Assembly: GCF_040656415.1 (NCBI RefSeq)
Contig: NZ_JBFAMC010000001.1
Span: 496,001-560,000, forward strand
Length of the DNA: 64,000 bases
Source of the DNA: Rhodococcus_F sp040656415
Lineage (GTDB): Bacteria > Actinomycetota > Actinomycetes > Mycobacteriales > Mycobacteriaceae
Direction of reading: 5' to 3'
The position numbers and the translations under genes were made by a program. Below are positions 24,919 to 33,718 of this stretch, in pieces. The notes under the pieces were generated by a model. The model was not told where the DNA came from. It did no database searches and saw only the letters and a program-made list of their open reading frames with translations. Numbering within the stretch: position 1 is the first letter of the stretch; every line of letters starts with the position of its first letter.

Positions 24919-27372
24919 ATGAACACAATCTCCGGTACCGCTTCTTCCACGAGTTCTTCCACGAGTGCGGAATCGGCTTCGCATGCCGCCGCCGCTGCAC
25001 ACGGTGGATCGGACGCCTTGCTCCAGGGACTGAATCCACAACAGCGGGACGCGGTCGTGCACGCCGGATCTCCACTGTTGATCGTTGCGGGTGCAGGCTC
25101 GGGCAAGACAGCTGTACTGACCCGGCGCATAGCGTATTTGCTGGCCGAGCGGGGCGTGATGCCCGGTCAGATCCTGGCCATCACCTTCACCAACAAGGCA
25201 GCGGCGGAGATGCGGGAGCGCGTCGCCAACCTCGTCGGGCCCCGGGCCAACACCATGTGGGTGTCTACCTTTCATTCGAGCTGTGTGCGAATCCTGCGGG
25301 CCCAGGCGGGACTGCTGCCCGGTCTCAATTCGAACTTTTCCATCTACGACGCGGACGATTCTCGACGGCTGCTGACGATGATCTCCAAGGATCTGAACAT
25401 CGATACCAAGCGGTACTCGGCGCGGCTGTTCGCCACCCACATCTCGAATCTGAAGAACGAGCTCATTTCACCCGAGCAAGCTGCGGCGGACGCAGACGAG
25501 GATCCGGCGGAGCTGCCGCGTCTGGTCGCCAAGGTGTACGGCCACTATCAACAGAGGTTGCGGTCCGCGAACGCGCTGGACTTCGACGACTTGATCGGCG
25601 AGACGGTCACGTTGCTGCAGGAATTTCCGCAGGTGGCCGACTACTACCGACGCCGGTTGCGCCACGTCCTGGTCGACGAGTACCAGGACACGAACCACGC
25701 CCAATACGTGCTGGTACGCGAACTGGTCGGTGGGATCGGGGGCGGCGAAGACGCCGAAGACGGGGTGGCGCCCGCCGAGTTGTGCGTCGTGGGCGACGCG
25801 GATCAGTCGATCTACGCGTTCCGTGGCGCCACCATCCGCAACATCGAGGAGTTCGAGCGGGATTACTCGGATGCGCGCACCATTCTGCTGGAGCAGAACT
25901 ACCGTTCCAGCCAGAACATTCTGTCGGCGGCGAACTCGGTGATCTCGAAGAACGCCGGGCGCCGTGAGAAGCGGCTGTGGACCGATTCCGGCGAGGGTGA
26001 GCTCATCACCGGTTACGTGGCTGACAACGAACACGACGAGGCGTCGTTCGTGGCTTCCGAGATCGACAAGCTGGTCGATTCCGGTGCTGCGAAGTTCAGT
26101 GACGTGGCCGTGTTCTACAGGACCAACAACTCCTCACGGGCGCTGGAGGAGATCTTCATCCGGCTGGGCGTTCCGTACAAGGTCGTCGGTGGGGTGCGAT
26201 TCTACGAACGCAAGGAGGTGCGCGACATCGTCGCCTATCTCCGCGTTCTTGCGAACGAGGATGACGTGGTCAGCCTGCGCCGCATCCTGAACACACCGCG
26301 CCGCGGTATCGGCGATCGTGCCGAGGCTTGCGTAGCTGTCTACGCCGAACAAAGGGGCATCAGCTTCGCCGAGGCACTGCGAGACGGAGGGGAGGGCAGG
26401 GTGCCACTGCTGAATACGCGTTCTCGGAAAGCCATCGCGTCCTTCCTCGAACTCATGGACGAACTGCGGGTGATCCTCCCGCCGGAGGTTGCCGCGGACG
26501 AGGTCGTTCCGGATCAGCTCAGTGATATCGGTGATGTCGTGGAAGCCGTTCTCGAACGCACGGGCTACCGCGCCGAGCTCGAGGCGAGTACCGACCCTCA
26601 GGACGGTGCTCGGCTCGACAATCTCAACGAACTCGCCAGCGTGGCCCGCGAGTTCAGTTCCGATGCCAGGAATGCGACCGGACTCGTCGAATCGACGGAG
26701 GGCGGTGACGTCGAAGCTCCTGACGAGGAACCCGCTCCAGGGTCGCTCGCGGCCTTCTTGGAACGGGTCTCACTCGTCGCCGATTCGGATCAGCTACCGG
26801 ACAGCGACGAGGGCGTCGTCACATTGATGACGCTTCATACAGCGAAGGGGCTCGAGTTCCCGGTCGTCTTCGTCACCGGCTGGGAGGATGGTCAGTTCCC
26901 GCATATGCGGGCACTCGGCGACCCCACCGAGTTGTCCGAGGAGCGCAGGCTCGCGTACGTGGGCATCACTCGTGCCTGCCACCGGCTGTATCTCACTCGG
27001 GCCATCATGCGCTCGGCGTGGGGACAGCCCATACAGAATCCCGAGTCGAGGTTCCTGCAGGAGATCCCGTCCGACCTCGTGCACTGGCGACGCGCGGATC
27101 CGGGAAGCAGCAGCGGTGTGGGTGGCGCGATCGGCGGTGTTCACGCGCGGGGATCGGGTTCCAAGGCGGCCCCGAGTTTCGGTAGTGCGCGATCCCGGAA
27201 CAACAACCTGGTACTCGCGGTCGGTGACCGTGTCAGCCACGACAAGTACGGGCTGGGCACGGTTCTCGAGACCAAGGGTGCCGGGCCGACGGCGACGGTC
27301 ACCGTCGACTTCGGCAGCGCCGGAAAAGTGCGGTTGATGCTGATCGGCGGCGTGCCGATGGTCAAGCTTTAG
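24919..27372 (+). CDS. uvrD1: ATP-dependent DNA helicase UvrD1/PcrA (superfamily 1)
   Basis: An 817-aa 3'-5' helicase. Motifs in order: Q-motif 'LNPQQRDAV', Walker A AGAGSGKT, Ia ITFTNKAAAEM, II DEYQDTN, III 'GDADQSIYAFRGA', IV LEQNYRSS, V 'TLMTLHTAKGLEFP', VI RRLAYVGITRA. An acidic variable segment (EGGDVEAPDEEPAPG) precedes motif V. The C-terminus, after a Gly/Ser linker, has VGDRVSHDKYGLGTVLETK, the Tudor-like domain used in PcrA/UvrD1 to bind RNA polymerase or Ku. It acts in nucleotide excision repair and transcription-coupled repair. The ATG at 24919 has weak upstream signals. The neighbour order agrees with Rv0949. Confidence 0.97.
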   Translation: MNTISGTASSTSSSTSAESASHAAAAAHGGSDALLQGLNPQQRDAVVHAGSPLLIVAGAGSGKTAVLTRRIAYLLAERGVMPGQILAITFTNKAAAEMRERVANLVGPRANTMWVSTFHSSCVRILRAQAGLLPGLNSNFSIYDADDSRRLLTMISKDLNIDTKRYSARLFATHISNLKNELISPEQAAADADEDPAELPRLVAKVYGHYQQRLRSANALDFDDLIGETVTLLQEFPQVADYYRRRLRHVLVDEYQDTNHAQYVLVRELVGGIGGGEDAEDGVAPAELCVVGDADQSIYAFRGATIRNIEEFERDYSDARTILLEQNYRSSQNILSAANSVISKNAGRREKRLWTDSGEGELITGYVADNEHDEASFVASEIDKLVDSGAAKFSDVAVFYRTNNSSRALEEIFIRLGVPYKVVGGVRFYERKEVRDIVAYLRVLANEDDVVSLRRILNTPRRGIGDRAEACVAVYAEQRGISFAEALRDGGEGRVPLLNTRSRKAIASFLELMDELRVILPPEVAADEVVPDQLSDIGDVVEAVLERTGYRAELEASTDPQDGARLDNLNELASVAREFSSDARNATGLVESTEGGDVEAPDEEPAPGSLAAFLERVSLVADSDQLPDSDEGVVTLMTLHTAKGLEFPVVFVTGWEDGQFPHMRALGDPTELSEERRLAYVGITRACHRLYLTRAIMRSAWGQPIQNPESRFLQEIPSDLVHWRRADPGSSSGVGGAIGGVHARGSGSKAAPSFGSARSRNNNLVLAVGDRVSHDKYGLGTVLETKGAGPTATVTVDFGSAGKVRLMLIGGVPMVKL

Positions 27373-27384
27373 TCGGCCGAGAAG

Positions 27385-27416
27385 GACTGCGGCATGCAGA
27401 AGACTGTGCCGCAGTC
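27385..27416. terminator. Hairpin between convergent uvrD1 and M23 genes
   Basis: GACTGCGGCA (27385-27394) pairs perfectly with TGCCGCAGTC (27407-27416) across a 12-base loop. It lies between the stop of uvrD1 and the stop of the convergent peptidase gene, so it can serve both. Confidence 0.65.
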
Positions 27417-27442
27417 GGTTGGTATTCGCCGATACGTGTCGG

Positions 27443-28429
27443 TTAGTCCCTCGCCACGCCCAGAGCGATGCCGCGAGTGGCCAACCAGGGCTGGGGATCG
27501 ACCTTGACGTCGCCAGGAAGGTGAACCTCGAAGTGCAAGTGTGGGCCGGTGGAGAAACCACGGTTGCCCATGGTGGCGATCTGATCGCCTGCCATGACCT
27601 TCTGGCCGACTGAGACCAACGTGCTGTCGATGTGTCCGTAGACGGTGACAGTTCCGTCAGCGTGTAGCAGTCGAACCCACATGCCGAATCCGGAAACTGG
27701 GCCGGAGTCGATGACCTCGCCGTCGGCAACTGCGTAGATGGGTGTGCCGATCGCGTTCGCGATGTCGATGCCTGCGTGCATTGCACCCCAGCGTGCGCCG
27801 AAGTGGGAGGTGTACGTTCCGACCGCGGGAAGGGCGAAGAGTGGGCGGCGGGCGGCTTCTTCGCGTGCTGCCCGCTCTGCGCTGAAGCGCTGTCCTTTGG
27901 CGAGGAGGTTGCTGAACTGCGACATGTCGGTGGGGTTCGCGACATTGAGGATCTGTGGCGCGTTCGATGTGGACGCGGCGGTTCCGGTGTCGGTAGCGAA
28001 CTGTGCGGCCTGCGGTTCGGCGGTCGCTCCGATAGCGCTCGACTGATCGCTGGCGAGGGTGACCTCGGAGTAATCGGAGGAGCCCGACGATCCGCCGGTG
28101 GTCGCGGCTTGGCCTCCGGCGACTACGGCGCCGGCAGCGACAGCAAGAACGGCAGCGCGACCCTTGAGGGCCGAGGGGGGAGCCGGGACTCGGTGTGCTC
28201 CGCGACGGGTGTGGGCGGGAGCTCCCTCGACCGGGTAAGAGGACGCGGACTCCGAATCGCGGGGAGTGAATCCGGGGATATCCGACTCGGTGTAACGCTC
28301 CGCCGAGTTCGGGAGATATTCGACCGAATCGGAAAGATAAGTAGGGGTGACGTCGTCCTTGGGATCCAGCAGCTCGTCGTTGCGTTGACTTGCGAAACGG
28401 CTGGCCGTGAACTCGCTGCGGTGGTGCAT
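27443..28429 (-). CDS. M23/LytM-family peptidoglycan endopeptidase-like protein (Rv0950c-like)
   Basis: A 328-aa protein: about 85 charged cytosolic residues, one TM segment (GRAAVLAVAAGAVVAGGQAA), a Ser/Ala-rich linker with a short coiled region, and a C-terminal LytM domain. The zinc ligands are present in 'HAGIDIANAIGTPIYAV' (HxxxD) and GPHLHFEVHL (HxH), plus VTVYGHID. An intact HxxxD/HxH set suggests activity in cutting peptide cross-links, so a role in wall remodelling during growth or division is likely. The type II topology places the domain outside. The start ATG at 28427-28429 has GGAGGACGGACGGCCGT upstream. The long leader (to about 28560) holds two hairpins and a Crp-type site. Confidence 0.88.
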   Translation of the reverse strand: MHHRSEFTASRFASQRNDELLDPKDDVTPTYLSDSVEYLPNSAERYTESDIPGFTPRDSESASSYPVEGAPAHTRRGAHRVPAPPSALKGRAAVLAVAAGAVVAGGQAATTGGSSGSSDYSEVTLASDQSSAIGATAEPQAAQFATDTGTAASTSNAPQILNVANPTDMSQFSNLLAKGQRFSAERAAREEAARRPLFALPAVGTYTSHFGARWGAMHAGIDIANAIGTPIYAVADGEVIDSGPVSGFGMWVRLLHADGTVTVYGHIDSTLVSVGQKVMAGDQIATMGNRGFSTGPHLHFEVHLPGDVKVDPQPWLATRGIALGVARD

Positions 28430-28494
28430 ACGGCCGTCCGTCCTCCTGTTCGTGACCTACCCGTGACTTATTCCCCGGGCGACGGTAACGAAAT

Positions 28495-28535
28495 GGTTGC
28501 GATGCGCGCAACCTGTAGCCCTGGAGGAGGGCTAC
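28495..28535. promoter_or_regulatory. Two adjacent hairpins upstream of the M23 gene
   Basis: GGTTGCG-atgcg-CGCAACC (28495-28513) and GTAGCCCT-ggagg-AGGGCTAC (28515-28535) are perfect and lie one base apart. They are between the divergent peptidase (start 28429) and membrane-protein (start 28664) genes. They could be RNA structures in the peptidase leader or protein sites. I tried to match a c-di-AMP riboswitch, known upstream of wall-hydrolase genes in actinobacteria, and could not. Confidence 0.5.
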
Positions 28536-28536
28536 T

Positions 28537-28552
28537 TGTGACACGCATCACA
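28537..28552. promoter_or_regulatory. Perfect Crp/GlxR-type site TGTGA-N6-TCACA
   Basis: TGTGACACGCATCACA matches every base of the consensus bound by Crp-family regulators (Crp/Rv3676 in mycobacteria, GlxR in corynebacteria). The arms extend one more base each side (CTTGTGA/TCACAAG). It is about 110 bases upstream of both divergent genes. Wall-remodelling genes such as rpfA are known Crp targets in mycobacteria. Confidence 0.65.
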
Positions 28553-28663
28553 AGCTGAGCTGGGAAAACTGTTGCTCCCGATGCGATCTCGAATGAATCT
28601 TTTACTTGCGACCATGCGTGTCACACACCTGGGTGAACCGTTTCGAAACGATAGCGTCGGAAT

Positions 28664-30601
28664 ATGTCGTCATCAACTCGAGAGCGAGGTGGGCGCAGGG
28701 CTGAACCCGAACGTGTCGGTTCGTTCGGCGGCGCTGGTCGCGCGAGCGGCGGCGAACCCGATCCCATCCGTGCTCGCAGAGGATGCGCGGGTGCGGTCGC
28801 TGTAGGGCTCGTCGGTGGTCTGGGTGTGGCGTCGGCTCCGATCCTCAATGCTGTTCGATCAACCGAGGGGGCTGAGTCACTCTCCGGAGTGGTCCCGGCC
28901 GCACTATGGGCGGCGGTGTTCGCTGTCGCGCCACCCCTGCTTGCCGTAGCGGCTCTGCTGGCTCACCGCACCGCTGTGGCTGGGGGGTTGTTGGCGGGAG
29001 CCGGCGCGGTGTCGGTAGGTGCGGCCGTCCTCGACACTCAACTGTGGACCGATGCGATCGATGCCAACCGCCTGGAACTTTTCAGGCCTGAGACGGCAGC
29101 CGAACTCGTTGCAGGCCCCGGCGCATACGCGGTTCTGATCGGCCATGTGCTGATCGCCATGGCCGGGGTCTTCGGAATGGTTGCAATTCACAGGGCGTCG
29201 CTCGCGGACGGCTACGGGGACGCCCGCAGCGCCGAGCAGATCGGGCGTCTTACGGGTGCCCGTGTGGGCTTTCTGCCGTCAGCGGTCGCGGTGGCCGCTG
29301 CCGTTCTGTTGACGGGAGCTCTGTTCGCTCCGTCGTTCGTCTCCGACGATCCCGTGATTCTCGTGCCGCCCGTGGTCGAGTCCTACTTCGCTTCGGCTGC
29401 CGGCGCAGGCCTCGTTGCGGTAGCCGCAATGATCGTGGTGGCTTCGGCGCTGGCGTCAATTTCGCCGCCAGTCGCCTCCGGTGCTCTCGTCGGAGCGGGC
29501 CTGACGACACTGGGGGTGGTCGGCACACGTCTGGTGGCCGGATTCGCCGCGGGTGACCGCATCGCTCCTGGTCCGGGGGCGATATGGGGAACCGCTGCCG
29601 CGGGTGCACTGGTTTTCGTCGGAATCTGCATCCCGGCGATCGATCGCAGGCGTGACGCAGCAGCAGCGAGGGCTCTCGCGTCTCGGCCGCACAGCTCTTC
29701 AGGGAAACGGGGGGCGGTAACGCCGTCCGCAGTGGGCGTTGCCAAGGCGGCATTGCGGGCTGAGGCTACGGAGGCGCGCGCCCGCATCGCACGGTGGCAC
29801 GTGGCTGCAGGTGTTATCGGAATCTCTACCGCGGTGCTCGCGGGCATCGGTGCTCTGCTCCCGGTCCTGGAGTTGCCAGCGGAGACTGTCCAACCGACGT
29901 TTGCTACGACCCGGGTGGTGCTCGCTGCTTCCGTGGTCCTCGCGGTTGGATGCATCTGGCTTCTGCTTTCCGAATTCGCGTCTGCAGTCCGGCCGGCTGT
30001 CGGTGTGCTGTGGGTGACGATCCCCTTCTCGGCAATGGCCGTATTGCAGTCTGTGGTCGTTGCCACAGACGTGCCGGGAGTGGAAGCGGGAAGCGGTGCC
30101 GTCCTGCTCTGGTCTGCTTCTGTCACCGCTGGCGCGGCAGGCGCGCTGACTTGGTTCGCCGGTTCCGCCGAACGCGATGAGATCGATACGTCCGAGGAAC
30201 CGTCTACCGCCGTTCCGGTGTTGGTGGTCGGTGGTCTCGGTGCAGTGGGCGCACTGATCGGGCTGGGATTGCCGTTGTTTCACGGGACCGATGCGCGTGG
30301 TGACGAATATGCTGCCCCTTCGTTCGCGGAAGTTCCGTGGGGCCTCGACGTCTGGGGACGCGCCCTCCTCGGTGCCGCGATCGTGGTGGCAGTCATTGTC
30401 GCTTCACGCGCCCGGCGCGCGCGGGCGGTGGCACTCCTCGTCGGTTCGGCTGTTGCGATCGGGGTATACCTCTTGTCGTGGCCGCTGACGCAGGTGAGGG
30501 TGGACGACCCCGAGATGGCGGGCGGTGTCATCCCGACCGCGGTGGGCATAGTGTTGATCGCGGCTGCCGCGGTCATTCCGAATCACGACCGAAATCGGTG
30601 A
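28664..30601 (+). CDS. Large polytopic membrane protein of unknown function
   Basis: A 645-aa protein of two similar halves. A basic, Arg-rich cytosolic start (STRERGGRRAEPERVG) is followed by about 13 hydrophobic segments rich in Ala, Val and Gly, broken by a central cytosolic loop near residues 325-370 (IDRRRDAAAARALASRPHSS and a charged ATEARARIARW helix). Short external loops carry acidic residues. I do not recognise the family; no transport or enzyme motif is evident. It is between the M23 peptidase and sucCD. TAGCGT (28652-28657) six bases before the ATG suggests a leaderless message, and the Crp-type site at 28537-28552 may control it. Confidence 0.75.
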   Translation: MSSSTRERGGRRAEPERVGSFGGAGRASGGEPDPIRARRGCAGAVAVGLVGGLGVASAPILNAVRSTEGAESLSGVVPAALWAAVFAVAPPLLAVAALLAHRTAVAGGLLAGAGAVSVGAAVLDTQLWTDAIDANRLELFRPETAAELVAGPGAYAVLIGHVLIAMAGVFGMVAIHRASLADGYGDARSAEQIGRLTGARVGFLPSAVAVAAAVLLTGALFAPSFVSDDPVILVPPVVESYFASAAGAGLVAVAAMIVVASALASISPPVASGALVGAGLTTLGVVGTRLVAGFAAGDRIAPGPGAIWGTAAAGALVFVGICIPAIDRRRDAAAARALASRPHSSSGKRGAVTPSAVGVAKAALRAEATEARARIARWHVAAGVIGISTAVLAGIGALLPVLELPAETVQPTFATTRVVLAASVVLAVGCIWLLLSEFASAVRPAVGVLWVTIPFSAMAVLQSVVVATDVPGVEAGSGAVLLWSASVTAGAAGALTWFAGSAERDEIDTSEEPSTAVPVLVVGGLGAVGALIGLGLPLFHGTDARGDEYAAPSFAEVPWGLDVWGRALLGAAIVVAVIVASRARRARAVALLVGSAVAIGVYLLSWPLTQVRVDDPEMAGGVIPTAVGIVLIAAAAVIPNHDRNR

Positions 30602-30733
30602 GGCTCGCCTCGGTGTTCGACGTGATGCCTGCCTCGGTATAGGCGCGAGGCTCGCCTCGGTGTTCCGCATTGCGTGATGTGGAACACATGGCCTACGTCC
30701 GAGCGCAGACAGGGCCCGGCAACTGGCTAGAGT
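30600..30733 (+). promoter_or_regulatory. sucCD promoter region with 19-bp direct repeats
   Basis: GAGGCTCGCCTCGGTGTTC occurs at 30600-30618 (overlapping the previous stop codon) and 30647-30665, 47 bases apart; its first 12 bases are self-complementary (GAGG-CTCG-CCTC). Next, GTGTTCC (30660-30666) and GGAACAC (30681-30687) form an inverted repeat. TAGAGT at 30728-30733 is the best -10 box for sucC. These look like regulator sites for the operon. Confidence 0.5.
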
Positions 30734-30794
30734 CCAAAAACAGGCCCGCTCCTACCCCTCGAGCGGGTGTCAACGCAGACGAGACGGTGAGCAG

Positions 30795-31964
30795 ATGGAT
30801 CTCTTCGAATACCAGGCGAAGGAACTCTTCGCCAAGCATGAGGTGCCGACTTCGGCTGGACGTGTTACCGACACGGTTGCCGGTGCGCGCGAGATTGCCG
30901 AAGAAATCGGCAAGCCCGTGATGGTCAAGGCGCAGGTCAAGGTCGGCGGTCGGGGTAAGGCCGGTGGCGTGAAGTACTCCGCCGACGCCGATGCCGCGCA
31001 GGCAAACGCGGAAGCGATCCTGGGCCTCGACATCAAGGGGCACGTGGTCAAGAAGTTGCTCGTCGCTGAGGCGAGCGACATCGCGGAGGAGTACTACATC
31101 TCCTTCCTGCTCGACCGCACGAATCGGACCTACCTGGCCATGTGTTCGGTGGAGGGTGGCGTCGAGATCGAGGTCACCGCAGAGGAGAACCCCGACGCGC
31201 TCGCCAAGATCCCCGTCGACGCCGTCAAGGGAGTCGACCTCGCGTTCGCACGCAGCATTGCCGAGGCCGGGAAGCTGCCCGCTGAGGTGCTCGACGCAGC
31301 GGCCGTGACCATTCAGAAGCTGTGGGAGGTCTTCATCAAGGAAGACGCTCTCCTGGTCGAGGTCAACCCCCTCGTTCGCACCCCCGACGATCAGATCCTC
31401 GCTCTCGACGGCAAGGTCACGCTGGACGAGAACGCTTCCTTCCGCCAGCCCGGTCACGAGGCGTTCGAGGACAAGGACGCTACCGACCCGCTCGAATTGA
31501 AGGCCAAGGAGAACGACCTCAACTACGTCAAGCTGGACGGTCAGGTCGGCATCATCGGCAACGGCGCCGGACTGGTGATGTCAACGCTGGACGTCGTCGC
31601 CTACGCGGGTGAGAAGCACGGTGGTGTCAAGCCCGCCAACTTCCTGGACATCGGGGGCGGCGCTTCCGCGGAAGTAATGGCGAACGGTCTCGACGTCATT
31701 CTCAACGACGCACAGGTCAAGAGCGTGTTTGTGAACGTGTTCGGCGGTATCACTGCGTGTGACGCGGTTGCCAACGGCATCGTCGGAGCCTTGAAGACGC
31801 TCGGCGACGAAGCGAACAAGCCGCTTGTCGTCCGCTTGGACGGCAACAATGTCGAAGAGGGTCGTCGTATCCTCGCCGAGGCCGCCCACCCGCTGGTCAC
31901 CATCGTCGGAACAATGGACGAGGCTGCCGACAAGGCTGCCGAGCTGGCCTTCGCCGCGAAATAG
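30795..31964 (+). CDS. sucC: Succinyl-CoA synthetase (ADP-forming), beta subunit
   Basis: A 389-aa protein, the normal length. 'MDLFEYQAKELFAKHEVPT' is the standard start, the ATP-grasp part follows with KAQVKVGGRGKAGGVK, then the C-terminal ligase CoA-type domain with 'LDIGGGASAEVMANGLDVIL' and VFVNVFGGITACDAVA, which carries the nucleotide/power-helix contacts. With SucD it converts succinyl-CoA to succinate with ATP or GTP formation in the TCA cycle. The start ATG at 30795 is followed 16 bases after its stop by sucD. Order matches Rv0951-Rv0952. Confidence 0.97.
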   Translation: MDLFEYQAKELFAKHEVPTSAGRVTDTVAGAREIAEEIGKPVMVKAQVKVGGRGKAGGVKYSADADAAQANAEAILGLDIKGHVVKKLLVAEASDIAEEYYISFLLDRTNRTYLAMCSVEGGVEIEVTAEENPDALAKIPVDAVKGVDLAFARSIAEAGKLPAEVLDAAAVTIQKLWEVFIKEDALLVEVNPLVRTPDDQILALDGKVTLDENASFRQPGHEAFEDKDATDPLELKAKENDLNYVKLDGQVGIIGNGAGLVMSTLDVVAYAGEKHGGVKPANFLDIGGGASAEVMANGLDVILNDAQVKSVFVNVFGGITACDAVANGIVGALKTLGDEANKPLVVRLDGNNVEEGRRILAEAAHPLVTIVGTMDEAADKAAELAFAAK

Positions 31965-31980
31965 AAGGACTTTCAACATC

Positions 31981-32895
31981 ATGGCAATCTTCCTGACCAA
32001 GGACTCCAAGGTCATCGTCCAAGGCATCACCGGCAGCGAGGGCACCAAGCACACCGCGCTGATGCTCAAAGCAGGCACCCAGGTCGTCGGGGGCGTCAAC
32101 GCCCGTAAGGCCGGCACCACGGTTTCGCACACCGACAAGGACGGCAATCCGGTCGAGCTGCCGGTCTTCGCAACCGTCGCTGAGGCAATGAAGGAGACCG
32201 GTGCGGACGTGTCGATCGCGTTCGTTCCTCCGGCCTTCTCCAAGGACGCCATCGTCGAGGCCATCGACGCGGAAATCTCGCTGCTCGTGGTAATTACCGA
32301 GGGCATCCCTGTGCAGGACTCCGCATACGTGTGGGCCTACAACGTCGAGAAGGGCAACAAGACCCGCATCATCGGCCCCAACTGCCCTGGCATCATCACC
32401 CCAGGCGAGGCGCTCGCCGGCATCACCCCGGCCAACATCACGGGCGCGGGTCCGGTCGGTCTGGTCTCCAAGTCGGGCACCTTGACCTACCAGATGATGT
32501 TCGAGCTGCGTGAGTTCGGCTTCTCCACCGCCATCGGTATCGGCGGAGACCCAGTCATCGGCACCACCCATATCGACGCCATCGAAGCGTTCGAGAAGGA
32601 TCCGGATACCAAGGTCATCGTGATGATTGGTGAGATCGGTGGCGATGCCGAGGAGCGCGCCGCCGACTACATCAAGGCCAACGTCACCAAGCCGGTCGTC
32701 GGCTACGTGGCAGGCTTCACCGCCCCGGAGGGCAAGACGATGGGCCACGCGGGCGCCATCGTCTCCGGTTCTTCGGGAACCGCGCAGGCCAAGAAGGACG
32801 CTCTAGAGGCTGCCGGAGTCAAGGTCGGCAAGACTCCGTCCGAGACTGCGGCGCTCGCTCGCGAGATTCTGCAGAGCCTGTCGGTTGAGGCCTGA
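31981..32895 (+). CDS. sucD: Succinyl-CoA synthetase, alpha subunit
   Basis: A 304-aa protein from the ATG at 31981 with GAAGGAC upstream. 'VIVQGITGSEGTKHTALML' is the CoA-binding domain, NCPGIITPGEALAGI and 'SKSGTLTYQMMFELREFGFS' are family signatures, and the phospho-accepting His is in TMGHAGAIVSGSSGTAQ. It forms the heterodimer/heterotetramer with SucC. The operon ends with the perfect 36-bp palindrome at 32935-32970. Confidence 0.97.
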   Translation: MAIFLTKDSKVIVQGITGSEGTKHTALMLKAGTQVVGGVNARKAGTTVSHTDKDGNPVELPVFATVAEAMKETGADVSIAFVPPAFSKDAIVEAIDAEISLLVVITEGIPVQDSAYVWAYNVEKGNKTRIIGPNCPGIITPGEALAGITPANITGAGPVGLVSKSGTLTYQMMFELREFGFSTAIGIGGDPVIGTTHIDAIEAFEKDPDTKVIVMIGEIGGDAEERAADYIKANVTKPVVGYVAGFTAPEGKTMGHAGAIVSGSSGTAQAKKDALEAAGVKVGKTPSETAALAREILQSLSVEA

Positions 32896-32934
32896 CCTTC
32901 CACATCGGTTCAGGTCGAGGCACTGAGTGCAAGG

Positions 32935-32970
32935 GCATGGCCGATGGATCCCGGGATCCATCGGCCATGC
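32935..32970. terminator. Perfect 36-bp palindrome, bidirectional terminator
   Basis: GCATGGCCGATGGATCCC (32935-32952) is followed directly by its exact reverse complement (32953-32970). It lies between the stop of sucD and the stop of the convergent YigZ-family gene. There is no U-run. The contiguous 18-bp arms would give a very stable hairpin or a cruciform. Confidence 0.75.
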
Positions 32971-32978
32971 ACCCACTG

Positions 32979-33605
32979 TCAGACATCGACCCACATCTCA
33001 CCCGCCGGATCGAGCGTCCTCGTTCCAGATGTGGCGGCTGCTACCAACTTCGCAAGTTCGGCCGAGTCGTGGGCGGCAAGCGTAAGGACCGCGAATTCGC
33101 CGTAGGTCGTCTCCAGAACGCCCACCCCGTGCCCCCTCAGTTCGGCCTCCACACGTCCCGCCTCGGTGTGCTCGACCGCAAGTGTGTACAGGTAGCGGAG
33201 CTCCCGTCGCACGAGTGGTGCGACGTCAACTGCTGCAGCCGTGGCGCCCGAGTAGGCACGCGCCAAGCCTCCTGCTCCTAATTTGATTCCCCCGAAGTAC
33301 CTCGTCACCACCACGACGACATCGACCAGTTCACGTGCCTTGAGTACCTGCAGCATCGGTACACCGGCAGTGCCACCCGGTTCGCCGTCATCGTTGGCTC
33401 GCTCGACCCGATCGCTGGGCCCGTTGCCAACGATGTACGCGGAACAATGATGTCGTGCATCGGAGTACGCGCGTCGCTGTTCCCGTATGAACGCCTGTGC
33501 CGCCTCCGCATCCTGTACTCGTCGAAGGACCGCGATGAAGCGGGAGTGTTTCACTCGCGTCTCGACGGATGAAGCTGAGGCGTGAGGCGCGAGGGTGTAT
33601 GGCAC
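32979..33605 (-). CDS. IMPACT/YigZ-family protein (UPF0029)
   Basis: A 208-aa protein starting with GTG at 33603-33605, after TAATGA-like bases that suggest a leaderless transcript. The UPF0029 N-domain is clear: 'ETRVKHSRFIAVLRRV', then ARHHCSAYIVG, 'NDDGEPGGTAGVPMLQVL' and VVVVVTRYFGGIKLGAGGL, the family signature. The C-terminal DUF1949-like part follows. Eukaryotic IMPACT blocks GCN2 activation by binding GCN1; in bacteria the role is not settled, though ribosome or translation links have been proposed. It is convergent with sucD. Confidence 0.92.
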   Translation of the reverse strand: MPYTLAPHASASSVETRVKHSRFIAVLRRVQDAEAAQAFIREQRRAYSDARHHCSAYIVGNGPSDRVERANDDGEPGGTAGVPMLQVLKARELVDVVVVVTRYFGGIKLGAGGLARAYSGATAAAVDVAPLVRRELRYLYTLAVEHTEAGRVEAELRGHGVGVLETTYGEFAVLTLAAHDSAELAKLVAAATSGTRTLDPAGEMWVDV

Positions 33606-33718
33606 CGAGTCATTATCGCCTGCGTCGTTCCCTCAATCGAGGTCGGTGACCGATGGCTATCCGTAGGCTAACGTCGGAAGAGCGTACGCAGACGACCACC
33701 TGTCGACTAGGAGAAGTC

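Noticed and set aside
28430..28560. Possible c-di-AMP (ydaO) riboswitch before the M23 gene
   Set aside because: This class is known before actinobacterial wall hydrolases, but the conserved core segments could not be found in either strand; only simple hairpins were seen.
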